64,000 bases of DNA, from NCBI RefSeq assembly GCF_900460535.1, contig NZ_UHIL01000002.1, positions 1 to 64,000 on the forward strand, given 5' to 3'. This DNA is from Vibrio parahaemolyticus. GTDB taxonomy: Bacteria > Pseudomonadota > Gammaproteobacteria > Enterobacterales > Vibrionaceae. The notes below the pieces were generated by a model. That model ran no database searches. It was not told the DNA's origin and saw only the letters and a program-made list of their open reading frames with translations. Shown one piece after another: positions 17,006 through 25,546 of the stretch. The translations under genes were made by a program, and so were the position numbers. The number at the start of each line of letters is the position of its first letter. Within the stretch, counting starts at the first letter, position 1.

Positions 17006-17941
17006 TCATTTCTTAAATAGGATCACTTCTGTACGTAGGCCGGCTTTAGGTGTCTCATTCGGGTTATTCAAGTAGCGCTCAATCCCCAAAGGCTTGCTCT
17101 TCACTTTTATGCCGTTTTGGCGTGTCAAATTCATCCCTAACGACCACGCATTGCCCAAAAACTGGTAGTCACCTTTGTGCTCAATCACAAAAGTTTCACA
17201 CGCTGGAATCGTGCCAAACACAAAACCATTTGGTACCTCTACCATTTCACTCACGGGCAAGCAGGTTACAAATTCAAAATGACCGAGCTTCATATCCATT
17301 GAAAGGTAATAGCAGAACAGTTCGCCGCTGACGGGCAGACTTTCTTTCTGCATCAGTTCGTACAGTCTTTGAGTTTGCTTTTTCATGATTGGACCAAGCT
17401 CAGGAATTGTGCCTGAACCTTGCAAACCAACGTAATGAATCAAATCTTGATGACGAGTGCCGATTTCGCTCAACTGCGACAATATTTGTCCAGTTTCTAA
17501 CTGGCTTTTTAGCATCTTGAGTCCACGATCGTAATCCATTTCAATCATGGATTTGAACATCGTTTTCAGAAAAAACAGATACCAAGGAACACGAGACTGC
17601 ATTTGCCACTCTACGGTACAACCATCTTGTGACTGCGTCACGATGAACGTCACCTTTCCTTGGCTTTTGATAGGGCGAAAAAAATGCAGCTCCATGTCTA
17701 AACGATGTTCTTGTGTGCTTTCCAGAACAACCGCCCCCGTTCCAATTCGTTGCCCATTCCATTGGTAACCAGCACCAACGTGGCCTTGATTGTCACTGTA
17801 AGTCAGCTCGCAGCTTGGCTCCAAAATGATCCAAGGAGACCACTCAGGCCAGTTTTTAAAATCCTTTAGATAATCGATGATCTCACTTTGAGATTTGTTG
17901 ATTTCAATACTTTTGCTGACCTGATAAGCAAGCATAGCCAT
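17006..17941 (-). CDS. SRPBCC domain fused to GyrI-like effector-binding domain
   Basis: 311 residues without signal peptide. Residues 1-150 form a SRPBCC (polyketide cyclase/START-like) domain with the typical FKNWPEWSPW opening. Residues 155-311 resemble the GyrI-like/AraC effector-binding fold (VSGELFCYYLSMDMKLGHFE... ending in EVILFKK). Both are small-molecule-binding modules; no DNA-binding part is present. Function unknown. Stands alone between alkaline phosphatase and a two-component system. Confidence 0.8.
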   Translation of the reverse strand: MAMLAYQVSKSIEINKSQSEIIDYLKDFKNWPEWSPWIILEPSCELTYSDNQGHVGAGYQWNGQRIGTGAVVLESTQEHRLDMELHFFRPIKSQGKVTFIVTQSQDGCTVEWQMQSRVPWYLFFLKTMFKSMIEMDYDRGLKMLKSQLETGQILSQLSEIGTRHQDLIHYVGLQGSGTIPELGPIMKKQTQRLYELMQKESLPVSGELFCYYLSMDMKLGHFEFVTCLPVSEMVEVPNGFVFGTIPACETFVIEHKGDYQFLGNAWSLGMNLTRQNGIKVKSKPLGIERYLNNPNETPKAGLRTEVILFKK

Positions 17942-18029
17942 TCCTTAAGTTTCTGTTTCGCTCTACTTATTCTAAATCAAATCCTAGTTTTTTCTTGTTT
18001 CACTGTGAGTTAGAGGTAAAAAGTGAGAC

Positions 18030-18057
18030 AAAAAAGCCAGAACGTTAACTCTGGCTT
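18030..18057 (-). terminator. Terminator of the two-component operon
   Basis: Minus strand: 8-bp stem AAGCCAGA/TCTGGCTT with eight-base loop, followed by six T residues. It begins 19 nt after the histidine kinase stop. Confidence 0.9.
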
Positions 18058-18075
18058 CATTGGCAAATTTGGACG

Positions 18076-19317
18076 TCAAGAAACAAACGTCACTTTCGCG
18101 CTAAATCGGACGCCATCATCGTTTAATTCAAACGGCCACCCCATCCGTTCACAAATGCGTTGCACTATCACTAAGCCGCAACCATAACCCGCATTATACG
18201 TTTCGTTACCATCATGACGATTGGTGATAATCAGCGTGTTTTGCTGTAGTTCGATCTCGATGTCTCCAACGCTGTAACTGAACGCATTTTTGATTAAATT
18301 GTTGATGACTATCGTCACGAAGCTTGCTGGAGCATACACTTCGCCGCTATTTTGTTCGTTAAGCTGATAATGCGCATCTTGCTTTGCAAACAACGGAGCA
18401 AGCTCTTCCAATTGCTGGTGTAAACAAACCAAAAGCGTTTGATCGCCAAAGTGCTGTGGCTCAATTTTCTCTTTACCTAACAACAAAAACGCCTCGGTCA
18501 AAACGCGCATGTCTTCACACGCAGCTTGCATTCGCGCAATCGCTTTTTGTGCCACCCTTGGCTGGTCAGGCACTCGAGATAAAATGTCTGTTGAGCCTGC
18601 GATCACCATAATAGGCGTGCGAAGCTCATGGGAGGCAAAGCGACTAAACTCTTGTTCGCGGCGGAAATAGCCCGCGATGTCGTTCTTACTGTCTAACAAC
18701 GTCTGCTCAATATGGCGCGTTTCACTGAACTTCGTTTCCACTTCAAATGCAGGCTGGTCGGGTGGCATCTGGCTGATTTTTGACTCGATTTTAGCGAGCG
18801 GTCGAGACAAAATTTTCACCATATAAATACCGTAACCAAGCATAATCAAGGAAAACAACCCGCCCAATAACAGAGTGAACTGGTGCAATGAGCTTTCGTA
18901 TTCATCCAGATAATCGTCCGAGTCATCTTGGAAGACGATGTACATCAAACCTTCGCCAGAAGGATGATCAAACACCACAAAGTGCTTATCCTCTTCGCCC
19001 AACAAGTATTCATAAAAGCCTGGAGATTTGAACGCGAGCAACCAACTTGGTGTCGGAGCTTTGCTCCAATAGGAGTTAAATTCCAACTTGTTTGGTAACG
19101 GGGCTTTCCAGCCCTGCTTTTGAAAATTTTCGGTGTAGAGCGCCGCTTCTGTATCGAGCCAGTGATGGAGGCTCAATACCTCAAGTTTGTTTTCTGCGAC
19201 ATAAATCAGTGACCAAAACAGCGTAAACATGACGAACGTCATCACGCCAAAACCCCAGCGAATCTTGCGATAAATACTTGGGTATTCGTTATGCTTTAAG
19301 TCGGTAGCCTTGTCCAT
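18076..19317 (-). CDS. Sensor histidine kinase
   Basis: 413 residues. Two transmembrane helices (about 22-41 and 147-168) flank a periplasmic domain of ~105 residues rich in aromatic and acidic residues. The phospho-acceptor His230 is in FASHELRTP. The ATPase domain has NNLIKNAFSYS (N-box) and GYGCGLVIVQRI (G-box). No HAMP is obvious. Its start overlaps the response regulator gene by 29 bp, so the pair is translated together. The acidic lipoprotein gene divergent from the regulator is the likely target. Confidence 0.92.
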   Translation of the reverse strand: MDKATDLKHNEYPSIYRKIRWGFGVMTFVMFTLFWSLIYVAENKLEVLSLHHWLDTEAALYTENFQKQGWKAPLPNKLEFNSYWSKAPTPSWLLAFKSPGFYEYLLGEEDKHFVVFDHPSGEGLMYIVFQDDSDDYLDEYESSLHQFTLLLGGLFSLIMLGYGIYMVKILSRPLAKIESKISQMPPDQPAFEVETKFSETRHIEQTLLDSKNDIAGYFRREQEFSRFASHELRTPIMVIAGSTDILSRVPDQPRVAQKAIARMQAACEDMRVLTEAFLLLGKEKIEPQHFGDQTLLVCLHQQLEELAPLFAKQDAHYQLNEQNSGEVYAPASFVTIVINNLIKNAFSYSVGDIEIELQQNTLIITNRHDGNETYNAGYGCGLVIVQRICERMGWPFELNDDGVRFSAKVTFVS

Positions 19318-19957
19318 GAATAGTCTCTAATCGTGATTCTTCAAAACCTTTATCGAGTGCAGTTCTCAAACCATAAATATGACTGCGTAATGCATCACTA
19401 CTAGGTGGCTCATCGCCCCAAACACTTTCGATCACTTCCGTTCGTGATACTGACGCAGGCGCGTACTTCAACAGCAGCTTTAAGATTTTGGTTTGGATGC
19501 GACTTAGCTTGATCTCTTTACCATCGCGCGTGACTTTACCAGTGCGCGCATCTAAACAGATATCAGCGAACGTCAGCGTACCAATGTCTTGGCGTGGGCC
19601 ACGACTAGCTAAAGCATGAATACGTAAACTGAGCTCTTGCATCGCAAACGGCTTCATTAAGTAGTCATCCCCACCCGCTTTAAATGCCGCTATTTTGTCA
19701 TCTAATGTGTCTTTTGCGGTTAGAAAAAGAATGGGCGTTCCGCAAAACTGTTCCTGACGCAGCTTTTGTACGGTACTGATGCCATCGAGTTTTGGCATCA
19801 TGATATCCATAATGATCACGTCGTAATGGTTATCTTCCAACAACGCCAGCGCAGCCTCTCCGTGATACGCGCAATCTATCGTCATACCTTCGAGTTCTAG
19901 GTAGTCAGCAATGGTCTCGGAAACATTGTGGTTATCATCAACAATTAAAATTTTCAT
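19289..19957 (-). CDS. OmpR-family response regulator
   Basis: 222 residues from ATG 19957 (a GTG at 19966 is an alternative). Receiver domain with acidic pair DD at the N-terminus, phospho-acceptor Asp51 (IIMDIMMP) and conserved Lys in LMKPFAMQ. The C-terminal winged-helix DNA-binding domain ends VIESVWGDEPPSSDALRSH...TIHGQGYRL. First gene of the pair with the histidine kinase. Upstream are 11-bp-spaced repeats suited to this family. Confidence 0.93.
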   Translation of the reverse strand: MKILIVDDNHNVSETIADYLELEGMTIDCAYHGEAALALLEDNHYDVIIMDIMMPKLDGISTVQKLRQEQFCGTPILFLTAKDTLDDKIAAFKAGGDDYLMKPFAMQELSLRIHALASRGPRQDIGTLTFADICLDARTGKVTRDGKEIKLSRIQTKILKLLLKYAPASVSRTEVIESVWGDEPPSSDALRSHIYGLRTALDKGFEESRLETIHGQGYRLKA

Positions 19958-19970
19958 ACGACTCACATTT

Positions 19971-20007
19971 CTTCACGATCTCTTCACGGTATGCCTCATA
20001 AGATACC
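19971..20007. promoter_or_regulatory. Candidate response-regulator site between divergent genes
   Basis: Direct repeat CTTCACG at 19971-19977 and 19982-19988, period 11 bp, as in OmpR-family operators. It is followed by an inverted pair GGTAT/ATACC (19988-20007). It lies in the 90-bp gap between the regulator and DUF5666 genes and could control both. Confidence 0.45.
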
Positions 20008-20047
20008 GCCAAATTCCTAAACTAGCTCGTAAATTGAGGTTAATACA

Positions 20048-21241
20048 ATGAAAAAACTGGCTCTTATTTCTGTCGTAGGTTTGGCATTGTCTGGTTGTGG
20101 TGGTTCTGGCAGCGACAATAACGACAGCTCATCAACCCTCCCAACAGCAAAACCAAGTGCAGCTATTGGGTCTGTTGAATCTGTAGATGCTCAAGAAAGC
20201 ACATTAACCGTCAATGGATATACTTACCGCGTTTCAAAGGTGGTTTACGGTACAACTCCATTAGCGTTAGCTGTTGTGCAACCAAATATGATGGTAAAAG
20301 TGGATGAAAACATCCAAAAAACAGCAGACGCCCACGCCGTTGTGTCACTAGAACCAACCATTACTGGTCGAGTGACTGCCATTGATTACGCAAAGAAAAC
20401 CTTCTCCGTAAATGGTGTAGAACTGCAGTTTGATGGCTTAAGTAACGAGATCGGTTTAGGTGATTGGGTGATGGTGTCTTCACTTCCAACTGCTGATGCT
20501 GGCTACAAAGTCTTATCTGTGGTGGAAATTGACGTTGACCACCACCCAAGCATAGGCGACATGTACGAAATTGAAGGCCGAATCGCAAGCATTGATGCAA
20601 ACCAAAGCACCTTCAAACTGGGCGCAAACATCACCGTGTCTTACCACAGTGTTGACCAACTAAAAGTAGGTCAATGGGTAGAAGCGGAAGGCAAAATGGA
20701 AGGGGGTACTTTTGTCGCCTCTGACGTCGAAATAGAAGGCTATGACAACCTAGAAAACGACAGCGATGTGGAAGGCATCGTCACTTGGGTTGCGAACGAT
20801 TACAGCGAGTTTTCACTAAACTACCGCGGTGCGTTCTTTGTTGATAACGCAACTCGATTCGAAGACGGTAGCAAAATGAGTTTAAAACAAGGCCAAGAAG
20901 TCGACGTTTCTTCTGTCTTGAGAAATGGCAAACGCATTGCCACCGTCGTTGAGTTTGAAGCGCCAGATTTTGATGACAACCATCAATGGCAAGGCAAAGA
21001 GTTTGAATGCGAAGGTTATGTGTCAAATTACGATGCGAATGCAAGAACATTTGAAATCGAACGTTGTGAGAATGATGCTGATCAACTGCTAAATAACAAA
21101 TTGGTGGTTATCGATGCGCAAACTCAATTCCAAGGCATTGAAGAACTGAACTTGAATGGTGCACGTGTCGAAGTCGATGGTGTGATCATCAATAATCAAA
21201 ACGTCGCTCGCGAAATCGAGCGAGAAGGCTACGACGACTAA
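20048..21241 (+). CDS. DUF5666-repeat lipoprotein
   Basis: 397 residues. Lipoprotein signal with lipobox LSGC (Cys17) and a glycine/serine/asparagine linker. The body holds at least four similar beta-strand repeats of ~60-70 residues, each with the pattern 'I/V-x-G-x-V-x-x-I/V-D ... T-F-x-V/I-N/G' (TGRVTAIDYAKKTFSVNG, EGRIASIDANQSTFKLG, EGIVTWVANDYSEFSLN, EGYVSNYDANARTFEIE). These are DUF5666-type. The protein is acidic. Divergent from a two-component system that probably regulates it. No enzymatic motif; function unknown. Confidence 0.85.
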   Translation: MKKLALISVVGLALSGCGGSGSDNNDSSSTLPTAKPSAAIGSVESVDAQESTLTVNGYTYRVSKVVYGTTPLALAVVQPNMMVKVDENIQKTADAHAVVSLEPTITGRVTAIDYAKKTFSVNGVELQFDGLSNEIGLGDWVMVSSLPTADAGYKVLSVVEIDVDHHPSIGDMYEIEGRIASIDANQSTFKLGANITVSYHSVDQLKVGQWVEAEGKMEGGTFVASDVEIEGYDNLENDSDVEGIVTWVANDYSEFSLNYRGAFFVDNATRFEDGSKMSLKQGQEVDVSSVLRNGKRIATVVEFEAPDFDDNHQWQGKEFECEGYVSNYDANARTFEIERCENDADQLLNNKLVVIDAQTQFQGIEELNLNGARVEVDGVIINNQNVAREIEREGYDD

Positions 21242-21276
21242 ACTAGGTCAGCCACCACGTTTAAACAAAGCCCAAT

Positions 21277-21305
21277 AAAAGTGTCACTTCGGTGGCACTT
21301 TTTCT
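21277..21305 (+). terminator. Terminator of the DUF5666 gene
   Basis: AAAGTGTCAC/GTGGCACTTT stem around TTCG with one G-T wobble, followed by TTTC. Confidence 0.85.
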
Positions 21306-21399
21306 TACTTTGCATCCCTAGATTAAACCAGCAAATTCTCAGCCAAACTCTTTTCCCTCAATTACACTTTACCTATGTTTCACAACATCGGTGACTACC

Positions 21400-21696
21400 A
21401 TGAAAAAACGTAACCTCGCTCTGCTTATCTTGCTTTTTGGTTCAACCACCAGCTTAGCTAGCGTGATGGACCCCGACTGCGATGCAGAAAAAGCAGCCAA
21501 AGCCGCAGCAACAAAAGCCGTGGTTGGTGTTGGCGGTCGCTGTACGCCTAAAGAAGCACTGAAAGATACCGCAGTTGATGCAGGAAAAGACAAACTGCCG
21601 GATGAAGGGATGGCAGGCAAAGCCGTTGATGCAATGACACCAGAAAAAGAGAAGAAAACGGTGAAAGGCGTGACCAAAAAGCTCGATAAAGATTAA
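21400..21696 (+). CDS. Small exported Lys/Ala-rich protein
   Basis: 98 residues from ATG 21400 (GTG 21391 is possible). Signal peptide ends SLA. The mature part has a Cys pair (C in DPDCD and GGRCTPKE) and is Ala/Lys-rich with repeated KAVDA/TAVDA-like motifs (DTAVDAGKDK, GKAVDAMTPEK). The family was not recognised. It stands alone. Confidence 0.65.
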   Translation: MKKRNLALLILLFGSTTSLASVMDPDCDAEKAAKAAATKAVVGVGGRCTPKEALKDTAVDAGKDKLPDEGMAGKAVDAMTPEKEKKTVKGVTKKLDKD

Positions 21697-21967
21697 CACC
21701 TACACCATTGAGTTCGGGCGGAGAAAATATGTTCTTGAAATAAATTGTTTATTTACTTGTTGTTTGGTGCCCACGTTCAATCTTGTTCTTTCATATTTCA
21801 AGATCGCACTTTAACCACATATATTTTTTTGCAAAACAAGTTCATTAATTAGTAATAGCCTCTCCTAACTTTGAGATTTTGAGCCTAATAACAAAAGCCA
21901 CAACTTGCATATGAATCACTTACCTATATTGTACGATTAACATTTATTAAAGAAAGGAGGTCTAACA

Positions 21968-22009
21968 ATGGTTAGTGGTTATAGTGAGCAGACGCGAGAG
22001 GATTTGTAA
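21968..22009 (+). CDS. 13-codon upstream ORF with very strong ribosome-binding site
   Basis: AAAGGAGG lies 7 bases before an ATG that opens a frame of 13 codons (MVSGYSEQTREDL) and stops three bases before the next gene's ATG. The following gene has no clear site of its own, so ribosomes ending here could restart there. Could be a true leader peptide or a coupling device. It may also be that the ORF is only a decoy. Confidence 0.45.
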   Translation: MVSGYSEQTREDL

Positions 22010-22012
22010 GCG

Positions 22013-22291
22013 ATGTTTTGGATACTGGGTCTTTTGATCTCCTTGTTTATCATGTACTCGGATTATGCGCATTACTTCTATACTAAGCGACATGGAAAGA
22101 AATCTAAGGTTCCTCGATTATTAAGCTTATTTATCACGGTAACGCTTCCTATGCTTGCGGCTACCGAGATTTTGAACGAGCTTGGGGCTGGGGAAGTCGC
22201 CTACCAAGTATGTGTAATTATTGTTTCGGCTTTAGTTGGTCTTTTGGTCTGCCTGTCGGAACAATATCGTTTTAAGGCAGAAAGAGATTAG
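22013..22291 (+). CDS. Small membrane protein
   Basis: 92 residues with three hydrophobic segments (about 1-16, 38-53 and 63-82), the first with WILGLLISLFIMY and a basic loop YTKRHGKKSK. Basic loop placement suggests an inner-membrane protein. It begins three bases after a 13-codon ORF. The family was not recognised. Confidence 0.6.
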   Translation: MFWILGLLISLFIMYSDYAHYFYTKRHGKKSKVPRLLSLFITVTLPMLAATEILNELGAGEVAYQVCVIIVSALVGLLVCLSEQYRFKAERD

Positions 22292-22365
22292 TTGTATCGG
22301 GTTGTATAGCGATCAACATAGGCTGCAAAAAAAAACATCTCTATTGGCTATCGCATCTGATTTGT

Positions 22366-22392
22366 AAAAAAGCGACAACCATGCGCCGCTTT
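22366..22392 (-). terminator. Terminator of the pnuC-phosphorylase operon
   Basis: Minus strand: AAAGCG/CGCTTT stem of six bp with a 12-base loop, then T6. Located 28 nt after the phosphorylase stop. Confidence 0.6.
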
Positions 22393-22419
22393 GGATATTA
22401 ATCTCAGAAAGGGATGACG

Positions 22420-23151
22420 CTATGCTTGAGCAATCAACGCTTCTAAAGCCGTGAAAGATGCAAGCTTTTCACCTTCCATCATAACTTTAGCTTCATCTAC
22501 GTACTGACCTACCCCTTCCTTCACATCTTGTTGGTAGAGTACGACATTGTTTAAAATCGAAGCCACATGAAGGCCTCGTAATCGACCGACCGTAAACAGC
22601 GCCGAAGTTTCCATGTCTGCACCTAGAATACCTTTCTTGTTCCAGTACTGACAAATGGCCTCTTCGTCATCGGTGTAGAAACTGTCGTGAGAACGTACTA
22701 CGCCGAAATGATATGGCGTCGTTTGCGTTGACAAATAACGCTCGACTTCTTTCAGTAGAGTAAAGCTTGCGTACGCCGGATAAGCCGAATCGACGTACGA
22801 TTTGGAACCACCTTCGTCTCTTACTGCACCTTCAGCAACAATCAATTCTCCAAGCTGAACCCAAGATTGCATAGCACCCGCAGATCCAACACGTACCACA
22901 TGAGTTACGCCGCACTGTTTGAGCTCTTCTACCGCAATGATCATCGATGGTGCGCCGATGCCTGTGCTGCATACAGAAACAGCCTGACCTTTGTAGTTGC
23001 CGGTAAACACGCGGTACTCACGGTTTTCCGACACCATTTCTGCATCATCAAATAATGCCGCGATACGATTCGCTCGATCTGGCTCGCCACATACAATAAC
23101 AAGAGGAGCGACTTGTGTTTCATCAACACCGATATGAGGTTGTTTAGCCAT
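22420..23151 (-). CDS. Nucleoside phosphorylase, uridine phosphorylase-like
   Basis: 243 residues of the PNP/UDP family. It carries the phosphate- and nucleoside-binding motifs VCGEPDRANRI, STGIGAPSMIIAVEEL, VRVGSAGAMQ and GADMETSALFTVGRLRG. It splits a nucleoside with phosphate into base and ribose-1-phosphate in the cytoplasm. The gene follows pnuC by 11 nt, so the substrate is likely what PnuC brings in; nicotinamide riboside or another pyridine/pyrimidine nucleoside. It is not the usual stand-alone housekeeping udp. Confidence 0.85.
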   Translation of the reverse strand: MAKQPHIGVDETQVAPLVIVCGEPDRANRIAALFDDAEMVSENREYRVFTGNYKGQAVSVCSTGIGAPSMIIAVEELKQCGVTHVVRVGSAGAMQSWVQLGELIVAEGAVRDEGGSKSYVDSAYPAYASFTLLKEVERYLSTQTTPYHFGVVRSHDSFYTDDEEAICQYWNKKGILGADMETSALFTVGRLRGLHVASILNNVVLYQQDVKEGVGQYVDEAKVMMEGEKLASFTALEALIAQA

Positions 23152-23162
23152 TTGCTTGTTCC

Positions 23163-23894
23163 TTACGCTGCTGCTTGAGCTAAGGTTTTATCGCCATTGC
23201 GCTTGGCACTACGAGCCCACTCACGCGTACCATTGGCAGCAATGAACATAAGAATCGCGTACTGAACAGACATTGCGTACACACCTTGCGTCGCGTAGAT
23301 ACCCACACTGATGATGTTGATCACAACCCATAGAATCCAGTTTTCGACGTATTTACGTGTCATCAGAATTTGTGCAACAACAGAAAGTACCGTCATGGTT
23401 GCATCCCAGAACGGGAACGCATCAGGCTCAAGTACTGGCTCAGACAGGCCTGCACCGAAAATGTTTAGGCTATCAACAGCAATGTTTGCCAGCGCGAAGA
23501 AGAATGGGTCAATGTAGATGGTCAACAATGCAATCGAGACCACACAAACAACCGCAGTCGCCATCAGCTTTTGCTTGCTAAGCCAACGAACTTCCAACGT
23601 TTCACCTTGTGCATTTGGTCGAGTCCATGCGTACCAACCGTAAATATTGGCGCAGAAGAAAAACAGTTGAAGAAGTAGCAATCCGTACAACTGAATTTGG
23701 AAAAAGATAACAGCAAAAAGCGTGACATTCAGTAAGCCGAATACGTAGTTGATGGTCTTCTCTTGGCTCGCAAACCAAATGCAAAGCAGACCAAAGACGG
23801 TTCCGAATGCTTCGATCCAGCTCATTGCGTAGCCGTCTCCAATCGGAATGTTAACGAGGGTATTGTTGATATCGAGTAAGGCAAATAGGTCCAT
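23163..23894 (-). CDS. pnuC: PnuC-family nucleoside transporter
   Basis: 243 residues with about seven hydrophobic segments. The aromatic signature NIYGWYAWTRP matches PnuC's conserved WxxW region, and FPFWDATMTVLSVVAQ the later conserved helix. PnuC carries nicotinamide riboside by facilitated diffusion, with trapping normally by the NadR kinase; here a phosphorylase is the operon partner. N-terminal segment is soluble and begins MDLFALLDINNTL. A hairpin with T-run lies ~60 nt upstream. Confidence 0.88.
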   Translation of the reverse strand: MDLFALLDINNTLVNIPIGDGYAMSWIEAFGTVFGLLCIWFASQEKTINYVFGLLNVTLFAVIFFQIQLYGLLLLQLFFFCANIYGWYAWTRPNAQGETLEVRWLSKQKLMATAVVCVVSIALLTIYIDPFFFALANIAVDSLNIFGAGLSEPVLEPDAFPFWDATMTVLSVVAQILMTRKYVENWILWVVINIISVGIYATQGVYAMSVQYAILMFIAANGTREWARSAKRNGDKTLAQAAA

Positions 23895-23952
23895 GGTGAT
23901 GTCCTTTATTATTTTGTTTGGAATAGGCCCATATTAGGGTGCAACAACAAAC

Positions 23953-23976
23953 GAAAAGGAGGACATTTGTCCTCCT
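23953..23976 (-). terminator. Hairpin with T-run between a small membrane gene and pnuC
   Basis: Nine-bp perfect stem AGGAGGACA/TGTCCTCCT, with T4 on the minus strand. It most simply ends the small gene at 24055-24273. Because pnuC starts about 60 nt later, attenuation of pnuC is also possible. Confidence 0.7.
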
Positions 23977-24054
23977 CTTGATGCACTCGATCATAAATCA
24001 GATCATTACTTACTTGAAAGCGCCTATTTATATCAACCATTCATTCTAAATGAA

Positions 24055-24273
24055 CTAGGACTCGTGTCCTAGGTAGCGCTTTTTGAACGTCGATGCTGAC
24101 GCGAACAGTAAAGTCGAAGCAAATGTAAACACCACGCCAGCCAAGTATACATACTCTTCATTCGCAAGTAGCTCATAAACACTCACGACAAACACCGTTA
24201 ATACTAGTGAAATATTGAAACGGTGAAACCACGGCCTCTTTACTGAATACTGTGCATATCTCTTAACTAACAT
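24055..24273 (-). CDS. Small two-helix membrane protein
   Basis: 72 residues. Basic N-terminus (VKRYAQYSVKRPW), two hydrophobic helices (about 22-37 and 42-60), then FKKRYLGHES. GGAAA precedes the ATG. Alone, with a terminator downstream. No family recognised. Confidence 0.6.
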   Translation of the reverse strand: MLVKRYAQYSVKRPWFHRFNISLVLTVFVVSVYELLANEEYVYLAGVVFTFASTLLFASASTFKKRYLGHES

Positions 24274-24503
24274 AAAGATTTTCCATTCATCTCAATAATT
24301 TATAAATCTAATTATGGGCTTTATTAATAATAAGCTTTTTAAGCACTATCGACACGAAATCTTTTGAGTTACTCGCAAAAAATCACACTTTTCAAATATT
24401 GATTTAATAAATTCGAACATCTGTTTTGCATGCTTATTTATTTTTAGCCCATTTTTTTATAAATTATATGCACTAAATTTGTTAACCATGCATTTGTTTT
24501 TAA

Positions 24504-25511
24504 TTAAGAGAAATTCGTCACACTGTTGCGTACAACCAATGTTGGTTCCAGTTGAACGACTTGAGCTTCGTTAGATTTGTCGTCCAGTCTTCGGACAAGA
24601 GTTTCGACGGCAGCTTGGCCGAGTCGATATTTAGGTTGGTGGATGGTCGTTAAGGAAGGCGACATAAATTTCGCGATATGAATGTCATCGTAGCCAATAA
24701 TGGAAAGATCATCTGGCACTTTAATACCGAGCTCATTTGCGGCGTTAATCACACCCATCGCCATCATATCGTTAGAGACAAAAATCGAGCTGGGTAACGT
24801 ACCTCGTTCAGCCATTTTCTTGAACGCTTGATACCCACCCTCACATTCGAAGTCCGATTCAATGATCCAATTGGCGTTAAATTCCACGCCAGCTTCGTTC
24901 ATTGCTCGCTTATAACCTTCGTATCGCATTTGCGCTTGGTGTTTAATCAAAGGTCCAGTGATACATCCGATTTCAGTGTGGCCGCAATCAATCAAGTATT
25001 TCGCTGCTAAGTAACCGCCACGAAGTGAGTTATCTTGAATTTTATCGCTTGTAAACAGCATCGGCCCCCAGTCCATCACCACGACAGGGATATCTGGATA
25101 ACGCTCAAATACATCGATACGCTCCCCTTCTAACGACGAGCACATCAAGATCAAACCATCGACACGCTTTTGCAAAAGCGTATTAATGGATTGGCGCATG
25201 CGTTCGTTGTCACCTTCAGTGTTACATAGAATGAGACTATAACCTTTGTGGTAACAACTGCGTTCCACGCCTTTTACGACTTCGCCAAAGAATGGGTTGG
25301 TAGAAGTTGTCACTAGCATACCAATGGTTTTGGTACGATTGACTTTAAGGCTACGCGCCAAAGCAGATGGCGCGTAGTAGTTGAGTTCTTTTGCTGCATT
25401 GTTAACACGTTCAGAGATTTCTTCACTCACGAAACGCGTCTTGTTAATAACATGGCTCACTGTTGAAGTGGAAACCCCTGCCAGTTTTGCGATGTCTTTC
25501 ATCGTCGCCAT
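24504..25511 (-). CDS. rbsR: Ribose operon repressor, LacI family
   Basis: 335 residues. N-terminal helix-turn-helix (MKDIAKLAGVSTSTVSHVIN) is almost the same as enteric RbsR, followed by a periplasmic-binding-protein-like ribose-sensing domain ending VVRNSVTNF. AGGAG precedes ATG 25511. Last gene of rbsDACBKR. It should bind the two CGAAACGTTTCG palindromes upstream of rbsD and release on ribose binding. Confidence 0.95.
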   Translation of the reverse strand: MATMKDIAKLAGVSTSTVSHVINKTRFVSEEISERVNNAAKELNYYAPSALARSLKVNRTKTIGMLVTTSTNPFFGEVVKGVERSCYHKGYSLILCNTEGDNERMRQSINTLLQKRVDGLILMCSSLEGERIDVFERYPDIPVVVMDWGPMLFTSDKIQDNSLRGGYLAAKYLIDCGHTEIGCITGPLIKHQAQMRYEGYKRAMNEAGVEFNANWIIESDFECEGGYQAFKKMAERGTLPSSIFVSNDMMAMGVINAANELGIKVPDDLSIIGYDDIHIAKFMSPSLTTIHQPKYRLGQAAVETLVRRLDDKSNEAQVVQLEPTLVVRNSVTNFS

Positions 25512-25546
25512 GTTATTACTCCTATTTTTATGAGGCGTTGTGCGCC

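Noticed and set aside
22327..22335. A9 run as slippage site
   Set aside because: It lies between genes, not within a coding frame.
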